Positions 36,925 through 46,416 are shown, numbered from the stretch's first letter. The stretch is 64,000 bases of DNA from Chitinophaga pinensis (GCA_945885475.1 CAMCYR010000004.1:46667-110666), one strand, 5' to 3'. Notes: generated from the letters alone by a model not told the origin. Translations and numbers: made by a program.

Positions 36925-38265
36925 ATGGACAGACGCACTTTTATAAAGCATTCAACTTTGTTTTCAATGGGTGGATTGCTTATCCCTTCCGCTTTCTTTT
37001 CTTCTTGCCGGAAAGAAACATTGTTTGAGGATGTAAACTTCGATGGTAAAGTTTTGATTATCGGCGCTGGCGCTGCAGGTTTATATGCAGCTTATGTTTT
37101 AAAATCAAAAGGAATTGATTTCAAAATACTTGAAGCATCATCAATACATGGCGGTCGACTTGGTAAACACACCGGTTTTTCTAATTTCCCGATTGATCTC
37201 GGAGCAGAATGGCTGCATGGAAAAAATAATATTTTGGGTGACCTGATCGCAAAATCAAATACTCGTATTTCCATCGACGATAGTGAAACAAAGTATTGGT
37301 TCAACAATCAGATGGTTTCTGCTTTGCCCCAAAATATAGATATTTTTACAGGTGAAGCATTGCCTGATGTTTCATACAAAGAATATGCATTGCAAAAAGG
37401 ATTAGGCCTTGAATATGATTTTATTGTCGAGGGTATTGCCGGTGATCAAGGTGCAGCAGCCTCAAAACTTTCTGTTTATTATAATAATTTAGAAGAAGAA
37501 AATTGGGTTTCAGGTGATGATGATTTTAAATTTCAAGAGACGTACTTCGATTTTTTTGATACACAAATTGCAAGTCATGTAATAGATCAGGTTCAACTTA
37601 ACACGATTGTTTCTAAAATTGATTATTCCCAATCAACGATTGTAGTGACAGATAGTAATAATAATTCTTACAACGCGGATAAGCTTATTATTACCGTTCC
37701 TATAACAGTTCTTAAGTCTGGTGACATTCAATTTGTTCCTGATTTACCTTCTGATAAAACAGACGCATTTTCAAAAATAGGGATGGCTGCAGGGATGAAA
37801 GTTTTTTTAAAATTCAGCAATAATTTTTATGACAAATATTTTATCGGGGGAACAATATGTGCCGCTTATGCCGATGATAACATTGGTAAAATTCCAAACG
37901 ATAATGTGCTACTTGCTTTTGTTATGGGTGAACAGGCCGAATATTTAACTTCGCTAGGCAGTGATTCCGCGATCACTAATGCTTTGCTCCAGGAGCTTGA
38001 TGCAATGTATGGCGGTCAAGCAACTGCCTCTTTTATTAGTTCCTTCGTTCAAAATTGGACAACTTCCCCTTTCATTAAAGGGGCTTATTCATATAGTACT
38101 GTAGGGATGGGTGATGCCCGAAAAGTAGCAACTCAATCTATAGATAAGAAAATTTATTTTGCCGGAGAAGCCATGAATATTAATGGTCATCATCAAACGG
38201 TACATGGTGCCGTAGAGACTGGTTATAGAGAAGTTATTAATATTTTTAAAGATTTAAAAAAATGA
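36925..38265 (+). CDS. FAD-dependent amine oxidase with a Tat signal
   Basis: A 446-residue flavoprotein of the monoamine oxidase family. The N-terminus DRRTFIKHSTLFSMGGLL is a twin-arginine signal, and SSC near residue 28 could be a lipobox. The FAD-binding Rossmann motif VLIIGAGAAGLYAAYVL lies near 46-62, followed by EASSIHGGRLG. The conserved C-terminal FAD contact is KKIYFAGEAMNINGHHQTVHGAVETGY (given here as two parts: FAGEAMNINGHH and TVHGAVETGY). It probably oxidises an amine to an aldehyde with release of H2O2 outside the cytoplasm after folded export by Tat. The substrate cannot be told. The next gene overlaps it by four bases. Confidence 0.88.
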   Translation: MDRRTFIKHSTLFSMGGLLIPSAFFSSCRKETLFEDVNFDGKVLIIGAGAAGLYAAYVLKSKGIDFKILEASSIHGGRLGKHTGFSNFPIDLGAEWLHGKNNILGDLIAKSNTRISIDDSETKYWFNNQMVSALPQNIDIFTGEALPDVSYKEYALQKGLGLEYDFIVEGIAGDQGAAASKLSVYYNNLEEENWVSGDDDFKFQETYFDFFDTQIASHVIDQVQLNTIVSKIDYSQSTIVVTDSNNNSYNADKLIITVPITVLKSGDIQFVPDLPSDKTDAFSKIGMAAGMKVFLKFSNNFYDKYFIGGTICAAYADDNIGKIPNDNVLLAFVMGEQAEYLTSLGSDSAITNALLQELDAMYGGQATASFISSFVQNWTTSPFIKGAYSYSTVGMGDARKVATQSIDKKIYFAGEAMNINGHHQTVHGAVETGYREVINIFKDLKK

Positions 38266-38945
38266 GATTATTTATGTTTATCATCGCTTTTATTTTTGTA
38301 GGTTCAACTTTAAAAGCGCAAGAATTTAAAGCGGACATCTCTTACAAATATATGTTTGCTAATCAATGGGATAAAGCCATTCAGACCTATAATTTCAGCC
38401 GACCCTTTTTAATAGATAAACAGCCGCTATTAATGAACGGATTGAATGCATCTGTTTCATGTGTTTTCAAATCCCCTAAAAAAGTAAAGCACGGAATAAA
38501 TCTTTCCTACTCCTATTTTCGAAGCTTGTCAGAAAATGAAAATTTAGAAAATAAATTAAAACTTCACTTTTTAAATTTGGGCTATGTCTTGCATTATGAA
38601 AAAACTGGAAAAATGGAGGGTTTATATACCGATTTTATTATTTCAGTTACTTCAAGCGCACTTTATAGAAGAGTAAATGACGAAATATTTAAATACGATG
38701 ATACTAAATCAAAATCACTTGGTATTGGTGGCGACCTCGGATTAAAATTTGGTTACTATGTACAATTGAAAAACAAAAATTATTTATCGCCCTTTATTGC
38801 ATTAGGTTACACGCCCTATTTGTATTCTCCAAACACTGAAGCTGTTATTAATCAAACAAAAGGACTGTTAGAGAAAAACTGGACCGGAGTGTTAACGGCG
38901 CAAATTGGCATTTCGTTTCATTTAAGAAAACAAGTTAATGATTGA
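38262..38945 (+). CDS. Secreted or outer-membrane beta-barrel-like protein, unknown function
   Basis: A 227-residue protein with a signal peptide (MRLFMFIIAFIFVGSTLKAQ). The mature part shows alternating strands rich in aromatic residues (DISYKYMFANQ, HGINLSYSYFRSL, LHFLNLGYVLHYEK, LGLKFGYYVQLK, TAQIGISFHL near the end), suggesting a small outer-membrane barrel. Its ATG overlaps the stop of the amine oxidase gene (ATGA), so the two are translated together and probably work together. No family is recognised. Confidence 0.75.
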   Translation: MRLFMFIIAFIFVGSTLKAQEFKADISYKYMFANQWDKAIQTYNFSRPFLIDKQPLLMNGLNASVSCVFKSPKKVKHGINLSYSYFRSLSENENLENKLKLHFLNLGYVLHYEKTGKMEGLYTDFIISVTSSALYRRVNDEIFKYDDTKSKSLGIGGDLGLKFGYYVQLKNKNYLSPFIALGYTPYLYSPNTEAVINQTKGLLEKNWTGVLTAQIGISFHLRKQVND

Positions 38946-39121
38946 TGTGAATGTTTTTTTAATGAGAATTCCTACGCTTTACTTTGTCGGGAGTTTATTT
39001 TATTCAAATCATTTCCGAAGGCTTGCTCATTCTTTGCGAAAAAATAATTGTTCAATAATCCAATCTAAATAAATTTGTTAACTGCTATTTTTTCGAAAGA
39101 AAATCGGAGTTTTTAATTTTT

Positions 39122-39192
39122 ACCCCCTAAAAACACCTTTGTCACCCCAGTTTTTCAATTTTTAATCTTCAATTAACAATTTTTTAGGGGGT
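39122..39192 (+). promoter_or_regulatory. Long-spaced inverted repeat in the glnN upstream region
   Basis: ACCCCCTAAAAA (39122-39133) and its exact complement TTTTTAGGGGGT (39181-39192) form 12-bp arms 47 bases apart. TACCCCCT recurs at 39225-39232, just before the promoter box. These could be binding sites for a regulator of nitrogen assimilation or the end of the preceding transcription unit; no T-run follows. Confidence 0.45.
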
Positions 39193-39240
39193 GTTAATAA
39201 AAAATCATCACTTTTTTCACCAACTACCCCCTCTTTTTTC

Positions 39241-39248
39241 TACTTTTG
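39241..39248 (+). promoter_or_regulatory. -7 promoter box for glnN
   Basis: TACTTTTG is a perfect TAnnTTTG box, 132 bases before the glnN start. No clear TTG was found at the usual distance upstream; instead a TACCCCCT motif lies eight bases before it, which would fit activator dependence. Confidence 0.5.
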
Positions 39249-39326
39249 TGTCGAAAATTTGATTTTTACACTATACATTCCCAAATTTTCACCATCGTTA
39301 GGCAAAAAACATAATTATAATTTAAA

Positions 39327-39374
39327 AACTCACTCAATCACTTAGTCACCTAATCACTTAATCACTTAATCACT
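39327..39374 (+). repeat. Six 8-bp tandem repeats directly before the glnN start
   Basis: Consecutive octamers read AACTCACT, CAATCACT, TAGTCACC and then three exact TAATCACT, ending six bases before the ATG. They lie in the untranslated leader and could change in copy number by slippage. A related set of ATCAC repeats precedes the apt start. Confidence 0.8.
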
Positions 39375-39380
39375 ATAAAA

Positions 39381-41570
39381 ATGGCATTTCACAGATTTAA
39401 AGCATTAGAAGCCGTACTTACAAGAGTTCCGGTTGAAGTTAATTTACCAAGCAATAAGGTATCTGAATTTTTTGGTGAAAACGTATTTGGCATCGATGCG
39501 ATGCGTGAATACCTTTCTGACGAAGGATTTAATAGTGTTATGGCTGCAATGGAAAAAGGAACGCAGATCGATCGTAAGATGGCTGATCAGGTTGCTGCCT
39601 CCATGAAAGCGTGGGCAAACGCAAAAGGTGCGACACATTATACACACTGGTTTCAGCCGTTAACAGGCACAACAGCTGAAAAGCACGATGCTTTTTTTGA
39701 ACCGACAGAAGGGGGCAGAGCGATCGAGCGTTTCGGAGGCGGACAATTGGTGCAGCAGGAGCCTGATGCGTCTTCTTTCCCGAATGGCGGAATCCGTAAT
39801 ACATTTGAAGCACGCGGTTATACTGCCTGGGATCCAACATCTCCGGCATTTGTAATCGGAAAAACTTTATGTATTCCTACGATATTTGTTTCTTATACAG
39901 GTGAGGCATTGGATTTTAAAACGCCTTTGTTGAAAGCCCTTTCTGCAATTGATAAAGCTGCAGTGGATGTATGTCAGTATTTCGATAAAAATGTAACGAA
40001 AGTAAATGCAACATTAGGCTGGGAGCAAGAGTACTTTTTAGTTGATGATGCATTGTTTAATGCGCGCCCCGATCTTTCTATGACCGGTCGTGCTTTATTC
40101 GGACATATTCCTGCGAAAGGACAGCAGTTAGATGACCATTATTTTGGTTCAATTCCTGACAGAGCAACCTGGTTCATGCGTGATTTCGAAATTGAGTCGT
40201 TGAAGCTAGGTATTCCTATTAAAACGCGTCACAATGAGGTTGCTCCGAATCAATTTGAGTGCGCGCCTGTTTTTGAGGAGTGTAATCTGGCAGTAGATCA
40301 TAACCAATTATTGATGGATGTGATGGAAAAGGTAGCCCGTAGACATAATTTCCGTGTGTTGTTGCACGAGAAGCCTTATGCGGGCGTAAATGGAAGCGGT
40401 AAACACAATAATTGGAGTCTGGGTACCAATACAGGTAAAAATTTATTGAGCCCCGGAAAAACACCAAAAACAAATCTTCAATTCCTTACTTTTTTCATCA
40501 ATACTGTAAAAGCAGTTCACGATAATGCTGATCTTTTAAGAGCATGTATTGCAACAGCAAATAACGATCACCGCTTAGGAGCAAATGAAGCGCCACCAGC
40601 AATCATGTCTGTTTTTCTTGGAACACAACTTTCCAATGTGTTAGATGAGTTGGAAAGTAAAGTGAAATCCGGAAAAATGAGTCCGGATGAAAAAACAGCC
40701 CTTAAATTAGGTGTTGGAAAAATTCCTGATATTTTATTGGATAATACCGACAGAAACAGAACATCCCCTTTTGCATTCACCGGAAATAAATTTGAATTTC
40801 GTGCAGTTGGTTCCTCTCAGAACTGCGCAGGTCCGATGACCGTTTTGAACGCGATTATGGCTGATCAGTTAGTGAAATTCAAAAAAGATGTAGATGCTTT
40901 GATCGCAAATAATGTAGATAAAGACGAAGCGATTTTTCAAGTGTTGAGGCAGTGCATCGTGGATTCGAAAAAAATTCGTTTTGAAGGGAATGGATATGGT
41001 GAAGATTGGGTGAAAGAAGCGGCAAAACGCGGACTGTCAAACATTAAAACAACACCATTGGCTTTAGAGGCATTTGTTTCAAAAAAAACCATGGATCTTT
41101 TTGAAAGAAACGGAATTATGTCGGAGCGCGAGCAACATGCGCGTTACGATATTTATTTGGAAACATACACTAAGAAGATTCAAATCGAGTCGCGCGTAAT
41201 GGCTGACCTTGCTTTGAATCACATCATTCCTACTGCGATCAAATACCAAAGTTTGCTGATTGAAAATGTAAGAGGTTTGAAAGAGATCATGTCTGCAGCC
41301 GATTTTAAGAAAAGTTCTCAGATCCAGATGGAAATGATCGTAGAGATCTCCGAACACATCAATACTATTAAAACGAAGGTAGATGAAATGACGGAAGCAC
41401 GCAAAAAAGCCAACGCGATCTTGGAAGTGAAGAAACAAGCCCTAGACTATTGTGATAAGGTGAAGTCTTACTTCGATGTTATTCGTTATCATGTAGATAA
41501 GCTCGAGATTTTGGTAGATGACGAAAGCTGGCCTTTGCCGAAATACCGCGAACTATTGTTCACCAAGTAG
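39381..41570 (+). CDS. glnN: Type III glutamine synthetase
   Basis: A 729-residue enzyme, the usual length of GSIII (glutamate + NH3 + ATP to glutamine), in the cytoplasm. Visible family regions are the N-terminal FFGENVFGIDAMREYLS, the ammonia/glutamate site region GWEQEYFLVDDALF, TRHNEVAPNQFECAPVFEE with LAVDHNQLLMDV, the ATP-site GVNGSGKHNNWSLGTNTG, and NRTSPFAFTGNKFEFRAVGSS. A helical C-terminal part follows, as in other GSIII enzymes. It has its own promoter region with unusual repeats and a strong terminator, so expression is probably controlled separately, plausibly by nitrogen supply. Confidence 0.96.
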   Translation: MAFHRFKALEAVLTRVPVEVNLPSNKVSEFFGENVFGIDAMREYLSDEGFNSVMAAMEKGTQIDRKMADQVAASMKAWANAKGATHYTHWFQPLTGTTAEKHDAFFEPTEGGRAIERFGGGQLVQQEPDASSFPNGGIRNTFEARGYTAWDPTSPAFVIGKTLCIPTIFVSYTGEALDFKTPLLKALSAIDKAAVDVCQYFDKNVTKVNATLGWEQEYFLVDDALFNARPDLSMTGRALFGHIPAKGQQLDDHYFGSIPDRATWFMRDFEIESLKLGIPIKTRHNEVAPNQFECAPVFEECNLAVDHNQLLMDVMEKVARRHNFRVLLHEKPYAGVNGSGKHNNWSLGTNTGKNLLSPGKTPKTNLQFLTFFINTVKAVHDNADLLRACIATANNDHRLGANEAPPAIMSVFLGTQLSNVLDELESKVKSGKMSPDEKTALKLGVGKIPDILLDNTDRNRTSPFAFTGNKFEFRAVGSSQNCAGPMTVLNAIMADQLVKFKKDVDALIANNVDKDEAIFQVLRQCIVDSKKIRFEGNGYGEDWVKEAAKRGLSNIKTTPLALEAFVSKKTMDLFERNGIMSEREQHARYDIYLETYTKKIQIESRVMADLALNHIIPTAIKYQSLLIENVRGLKEIMSAADFKKSSQIQMEMIVEISEHINTIKTKVDEMTEARKKANAILEVKKQALDYCDKVKSYFDVIRYHVDKLEILVDDESWPLPKYRELLFTK

Positions 41571-41591
41571 TAAGGTTTTTTTCATTAAAAT

Positions 41592-41626
41592 CCCTGCCAA
41601 ATCTACTTTTTGGCAGGGCTTTTTTA
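41592..41626 (+). terminator. Terminator of glnN
   Basis: CCCTGCCA (41592-41599) pairs with TGGCAGGG (41611-41618) over an 11-base loop, followed by T-rich sequence. Confidence 0.9.
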
Positions 41627-41731
41627 GTCTAAAACAGAAGCGAAAACTTAAAATAGAAGCAAAAAGAATTTTTTTGTTTCAAATATTTATTTATTTTAGC
41701 ACCGATTAATACGTAAACCTAAAAATCTATT

Positions 41732-43840
41732 ATGAAGATAATTTCAAAATTAGCTGCCCTATTAGTGTTTTCTCTTTTGTTTTCTGCCAATGTTATGGCT
41801 CAGAAAAATTTTTCAAAGGACGCGGATAAAGCATTTGAGAACAAAGAGTATTTCACCTCTATCGACCTTTATAAGAAAGCATATACAAAAGCAAAGAAGA
41901 AAGAAGATAAAGCTTTTATCGTTTTCAGAACTGCTGAGTGTTACCGAATGATCGGTGATAATAAACAAGCGGAAGCTTGGTATATCAAAGCAATCAAAGC
42001 AAATTATACTGATCCGAAAGCGAAATTGTATTTGGCAGATGCTAAAAAAGCAATGGAAAAATATAATGAAGCATTGATTGAATACAATAACTACAAAAAA
42101 GAGGTTCCCTCTGATCCTCGTGGAGAAGATGGTGCTAAATCTTGTGAGTTAGCTCAGAAATGGAAAGATGTTCCAACACGTTATAAAGTTGATAACGTAG
42201 TCTTGATCAATACAAAAGATCCTGATTTTGCTCCAACGTATGCGGATAAAAAATATAATAAATTATATTTCACATCTATGCGTCCCGGAGTTGTTGGTTC
42301 TTCAATTGACGGATCAAATGGTGAAAACTTTAGTGATATTTTTGAAACAATGATGGATAAGAACGGAAAGTGGAGTACACCGGTTTCTCTTCCTGAGCCA
42401 TTAAATACAAAAGATAATGAAGGATTAAGTTCGGTTTCTAAAAAAGGGGATATGATCGTGTTTACGCGTTGTATCGTTGATAAAAAGAATGTAACTTTAA
42501 ATCAGTTATGGTCAGCGGCTAAAAAAGGAACATCTTGGGGCGAACCTACAAAATTAGCGTTCTGTGTTGATACTGTAAAATTCGCAAGTCCTTGTCTTTC
42601 TGCTGACGGACAAACATTGTTCTTTTCTTCCAATTTGGCTGGCGGACAAGGTGACAATGATATCTGGATGTCGAAATATGAGAAAAAAGGTGCAAAATGG
42701 GGAAATCCAGTAAACCTTGGACCAGCAATCAATACTCCCGGTAATGATGTTTATCCTTTTATTCATGATGATGGAACACTGTATTTCGCTTCAACAGGTC
42801 ACTTAGGAATGGGTGGATTGGATATTTTCAAAGCAGAGAAAAAAGGTGACGACCAATGGGCTAATGTTACCAATATGAAATCGCCAATCAATTCTGCAGC
42901 GGATGATTTTGGTATTATCTTCGAAGGTAAAAAAGAAAGAGGGTACCTTTCTTCAAATCGTGAAGGTTCAAAAGGTGCTGATGATATCTGGTCTTTTGTT
43001 CTGCCTCCATTATTGTTCACGATCGAAGGTGTTGTAACTGATTGTAAATTCAAAGAAGTTATTCCCGGTGTAACCATTAAATTAGTTGGTTCTGATGGTT
43101 CTTCCGTTGAAACAAAAACAGATGCAGCAGGATATTATAAATTTGCTGAAAATGGAACAGCGCGTTACGTTAATCCGAATACTTCTTATGTGTTAACAAC
43201 GCAGGTAGGTGTTGAAGTTGTTACAACACAAGCTCCTGCAGGTTTCTTAAACAGTTCTGATAAAGTAAAAGAAACGACAGTTGGTGTTGAAGATGCTAAG
43301 CTATTCAAGCACGATTTCTGCCTAGTGCCCATCGAGCGCTTTATTCGTTTCCCGGATGTATTGTATATCTTAGGTAAAGCAGATTTAGAGCACCCTTCAA
43401 ATCCACGTGACTCACTAAACTTCTTATATCAGACTTTGTTAGATAACCCAACTTTTGTTATTGAGTTGAGTTCTCACACCGATTACCGTGGATCTGATCC
43501 AGCTAACCAGAAACTTTCTGAAGCGCGTGCGAAATCATGTGTGGATTACTTAATTTCTAAAGGAATTAATCCTGAGCGTTTAAAAGCAAAAGGATACGGT
43601 GAAAAAGCACCGGTTGAAATTAAAGATGCAGATGGAAAAATAACTGCTACTTTAACTGAAGCATATATCAATAAAAGTACAAAAGGTCAGCCGAAAGAAG
43701 TGTATGAAGCGATGATGCAGAAAAACAGACGTACTGTATTCTCTGTATTGCGCAAGGATTTCTTTGATCCGAATGCTCCAAAGGATGTTCCAGTATCAAC
43801 TCCAACTCCTAAACCTGCTGGTGAAGAAGAAGGTGAATAA
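41732..43840 (+). CDS. OmpA-family protein with TPR, PD40 and CRD domains (PorE-like architecture)
   Basis: A 702-residue protein. The signal peptide ends in NVMAQ (about residue 24). TPR-like helices (about 30-125; ADKAFENKEYFTSIDLYKKA), then PD40/WD40-like strands (about 150-400; KLYFTSMRPGVVGSS, TLFFSSNLAGGQGDNDIW, YLSSNREGSKGADDIW). A carboxypeptidase-regulatory-like domain (about 430-520) and an OmpA C-terminal peptidoglycan-binding domain (about 545-680; ELSSHTDYRGSDPANQKLSEARA) follow. This order is the one described for PorE of the T9SS, which links the secretion machine to peptidoglycan. Several paralogues with the same plan exist in Bacteroidota, so PorE identity is likely in architecture but not proved. 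It has its own terminator. Confidence 0.88.
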   Translation: MKIISKLAALLVFSLLFSANVMAQKNFSKDADKAFENKEYFTSIDLYKKAYTKAKKKEDKAFIVFRTAECYRMIGDNKQAEAWYIKAIKANYTDPKAKLYLADAKKAMEKYNEALIEYNNYKKEVPSDPRGEDGAKSCELAQKWKDVPTRYKVDNVVLINTKDPDFAPTYADKKYNKLYFTSMRPGVVGSSIDGSNGENFSDIFETMMDKNGKWSTPVSLPEPLNTKDNEGLSSVSKKGDMIVFTRCIVDKKNVTLNQLWSAAKKGTSWGEPTKLAFCVDTVKFASPCLSADGQTLFFSSNLAGGQGDNDIWMSKYEKKGAKWGNPVNLGPAINTPGNDVYPFIHDDGTLYFASTGHLGMGGLDIFKAEKKGDDQWANVTNMKSPINSAADDFGIIFEGKKERGYLSSNREGSKGADDIWSFVLPPLLFTIEGVVTDCKFKEVIPGVTIKLVGSDGSSVETKTDAAGYYKFAENGTARYVNPNTSYVLTTQVGVEVVTTQAPAGFLNSSDKVKETTVGVEDAKLFKHDFCLVPIERFIRFPDVLYILGKADLEHPSNPRDSLNFLYQTLLDNPTFVIELSSHTDYRGSDPANQKLSEARAKSCVDYLISKGINPERLKAKGYGEKAPVEIKDADGKITATLTEAYINKSTKGQPKEVYEAMMQKNRRTVFSVLRKDFFDPNAPKDVPVSTPTPKPAGEEEGE

Positions 43841-43870
43841 AAATAATTTCTTCTTTAAAAAGAATTCAAA

Positions 43871-43900
43871 AACATCCCGTATTTTTACGGGATGTTTTTA
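43871..43900 (+). terminator. Terminator of the OmpA/PorE-like gene
   Basis: ACATCCCGTA pairs with TACGGGATGT over a loop of four T and is followed by a T-run. Confidence 0.9.
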
Positions 43901-43961
43901 TTTTAACCCTTCGAGAGTTTCTGCTTTAACGCACGTTGCTCCGAGGGACAATTAAACGGAA

Positions 43962-43989
43962 CACTTACTTTTTTTGCCTTGAGTAAGTG
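43962..43989 (+). promoter_or_regulatory. Hairpin in the purM leader
   Basis: CACTTACT (43962-43969) and AGTAAGTG (43982-43989) form an 8-bp perfect stem with a 12-base loop, 34 bases before the purM ATG. There is no T-run directly after it, so it may be a regulatory leader structure rather than a terminator. Confidence 0.4.
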
Positions 43990-44023
43990 GGACCAAATGT
44001 GTAGAGAAAAATCAAGCTAGTTA

Positions 44024-45196
44024 ATGACCGACAACAGATACAATCAACGTGGCGTTTCTGCATCCAAAGAGGATGTCCATAATGCAATATCCAAAATTGA
44101 TAAAGGATTATTCCCAAAGGCTTTTTGTAAAATTGTCCCCGACCATTTAAGTGGAGATGAAAATTATTGCATTGTCATGCACGCTGATGGTGCAGGTACG
44201 AAATCATCTCTTGCATATACTTACTGGAAAGAAACCGGTGATATCTCCGTATGGAAAGGGATTGCTCAGGATGCCATTGTAATGAATACCGATGACCTGC
44301 TTTGCGTTGGAGCAGTTGATAATATTTTATTGTCTTCTACCATCGGTAGAAATAAAAACAATATTCCTGCAGAAGTTCTTTCTGTTATTATTAATGGAAC
44401 CGAAGAGGTATTGCAGCAATTAAGAGATTATGGTATTGGCATCTTTTCTACAGGCGGTGAAACTGCCGATGTTGGTGACTTGGTGCGTACCATCATTGTT
44501 GACTCGACAGTAGTTTGCAGAATGAAGCGCTCAGATGTAATTGATAACAGTTCTATTCAGGCGGGTGATGTGATCGTCGGACTATCCTCTTCGGGGAAAG
44601 CAACCTATGAAACCGAATACAATGGCGGGATGGGTAGTAATGGTTTAACTTCTGCCCGACACGATGTTTTTGAAAAATCACTTGCTGTAAAATTTCCCGA
44701 AAGTTTTGATGCCGCTGTTCCCGCTGATCTCGTTTACAGCGGACAAATGAAATTAACGGATATGATCCATATCGGAGGCGAAGATGTAACTGCAGGAAAA
44801 TTAGTGCTGTCGCCTACACGTACCTATGCGCCAATCATCAAAAAAATAATTGATACACATCGTAAGCACATTCATGGAATGGTTCATTGCAGTGGAGGTG
44901 CTCAAACAAAGGTGTTACATTTCGTAGACAATGTTCATGTTATAAAAGATAATCTATTTCCGATTCCACCTTTGTTTAAGTTGATTCATGAACAAAGCGG
45001 AACCGATTGGAAGGAAATGTATAAGGTGTTTAATATGGGGCACCGCATGGAATTATATCTTCCGGAAGAAATTGCTTTAGATGTAATCGCAATCTCAAAA
45101 TCTTTTGGAGTAGATGCACAAATTGTTGGTAGAGTGGAAGCATCTGATAAAAAACGCTTGACGATTACAGCCGAATACGGCGTGTTTGAATATTAG
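44024..45196 (+). CDS. purM: Phosphoribosylformylglycinamidine cyclo-ligase (AIR synthase), Bacteroidetes type
   Basis: A 390-residue enzyme of the PurM family, making aminoimidazole ribonucleotide from FGAM with ATP in purine synthesis. The opening RYNQRGVSASKEDVHNAI, the HADGAGTKSSLAY segment (PurM ATP-site region), NTDDLLCVGAVDNILLSS, FSTGGETADVGDLVRT and the later GMVHCSGGAQTKVL are as in the longer Bacteroidota PurM. It is about 40 residues longer than Escherichia coli PurM, normal for this phylum. It is followed by prfA with its own promoter box. Confidence 0.9.
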   Translation: MTDNRYNQRGVSASKEDVHNAISKIDKGLFPKAFCKIVPDHLSGDENYCIVMHADGAGTKSSLAYTYWKETGDISVWKGIAQDAIVMNTDDLLCVGAVDNILLSSTIGRNKNNIPAEVLSVIINGTEEVLQQLRDYGIGIFSTGGETADVGDLVRTIIVDSTVVCRMKRSDVIDNSSIQAGDVIVGLSSSGKATYETEYNGGMGSNGLTSARHDVFEKSLAVKFPESFDAAVPADLVYSGQMKLTDMIHIGGEDVTAGKLVLSPTRTYAPIIKKIIDTHRKHIHGMVHCSGGAQTKVLHFVDNVHVIKDNLFPIPPLFKLIHEQSGTDWKEMYKVFNMGHRMELYLPEEIALDVIAISKSFGVDAQIVGRVEASDKKRLTITAEYGVFEY

Positions 45197-45267
45197 CTTT
45201 GTTAAGAAATCAGCAATAGCCAATTGGCAATGGGAAGTCCATTACGAAGGGTTGTTGCTTTTTTTTG

Positions 45268-45275
45268 TACTTTTG
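45268..45275 (+). promoter_or_regulatory. -7 promoter box for prfA
   Basis: TACTTTTG is a perfect TAnnTTTG box, 65 bases before the GTG start. The nearest TTG (45252-45254) is only 13 bases upstream, too near for the consensus. Confidence 0.5.
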
Positions 45276-45339
45276 TAGCCCGGTTACAGATTCGAAAAAA
45301 TATTTTTTAGTTTCAATTTTCAATTAATAATTAGTAAAA

Positions 45340-46416
45340 GTGTTAGATAAATTAGCTGCCATAAAGAGACGTTGGGAAGAGGTTGAACAGAAACTTTCTG
45401 ATCCAAAAGTGATTGGTGATATGAAGGAGTTCAAAAAATTCAATAAAGAATATAAAGAACTTACGGATGTCGTGAATGCCTATCATGAATACAAGAATGT
45501 TGTAGAGAATATCGAGTTCAATAAAAGTGTTTTTGCCACCGAAAAGGATGACGAAATGCGAGAGATGGCAAAGATCGATATGGAGGAATTGCTTCCAAAA
45601 AAAGAACAGATGGAAAATGATATCCGTCAAATGCTTGTCCCTAAAGATCCTGAAGATGCTCGGAATGCCGTTATGGAAATTCGTGCAGGAACTGGTGGAG
45701 ATGAGGCAAGTATTTTTGCTGGCGATCTTTTTAGGATGTATACGCGTTATTTCGAGGAAAAAGGATTGAAATATGAAGTGGTTGATTCGAATGATGGTAC
45801 AATGGGCGGATACAAAGAGGTAATCATAAATATCACTTCTGATAATGCATATGGCATGTTGAAATTTGAAGCAGGAGTTCATCGTGTCCAACGTGTTCCT
45901 TTAACAGAAACAATGGGGCGTGTTCATACTTCTGCTGCTTCTGTTCTTGTGATGCCGGAAGCCGATGAGGTGGATGTGGTTTTGAATCCTGGTGATATCG
46001 AAATGCAAACTTCCCGTTCAGGGGGTGCGGGTGGACAAAATGTAAATAAGGTTGAAACGAAGGTGCAGTTGACACACAAGCCTACTGGTATTGTTGTGGT
46101 TTGTCAGCAGGATCGTTCGCAATTAGGAAACCGTGAAATTGCAATGCAGATGTTACGGACCAAATTATACGATATAGAAATGTCAAAACATTTGGATGCT
46201 ATTTCTAAACGCAGAAAAACAATTGTTGCAACCGGCGACCGTTCAGAAAAAATCAGAACGTATAACTACCCACAAAACAGAATAACCGATCATCGAATCA
46301 ATATGACCCTATATAATCTGACCGATTTTATGGATGGAAAGATTCAGAATATGATCGATGCGCTTCAGTTGGCTGAGAATTCAGAACGCTTGAAAGAAGG
46401 TGGCATTGAGTCCTGA
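45340..46416 (+). CDS. prfA: Peptide chain release factor 1
   Basis: A 358-residue class I release factor that recognises UAA and UAG stop codons and hydrolyses peptidyl-tRNA. The GGQ motif is at residues 231-233 within [16 protein letters not shown]. The C-terminal [16 protein letters not shown] and the helical N-terminal domain fit RF1 rather than RF2, and no programmed frameshift is present. The start is GTG at 45340, the first plausible codon for the conserved [17 protein letters not shown]-terminus. Confidence 0.95.
   Translation: MLDKLAAIKRRWEEVEQKLSDPKVIGDMKEFKKFNKEYKELTDVVNAYHEYKNVVENIEFNKSVFATEKDDEMREMAKIDMEELLPKKEQMENDIRQMLVPKDPEDARNAVMEIRAGTGGDEASIFAGDLFRMYTRYFEEKGLKYEVVDSNDGTMGGYKEVIINITSDNAYGMLKFEAGVHRVQRVPLTETMGRVHTSAASVLVMPEADEVDVVLNPGDIEMQTSRSGGAGGQNVNKVETKVQLTHKPTGIVVVCQQDRSQLGNREIAMQMLRTKLYDIEMSKHLDAISKRRKTIVATGDRSEKIRTYNYPQNRITDHRINMTLYNLTDFMDGKIQNMIDALQLAENSERLKEGGIES

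Noticed and set aside
36733..36951. Minus-strand open frame of 72 codons before the amine oxidase
   Set aside because: It overlaps the amine oxidase start, lacks recognisable protein features and lies in AT-rich intergenic DNA.
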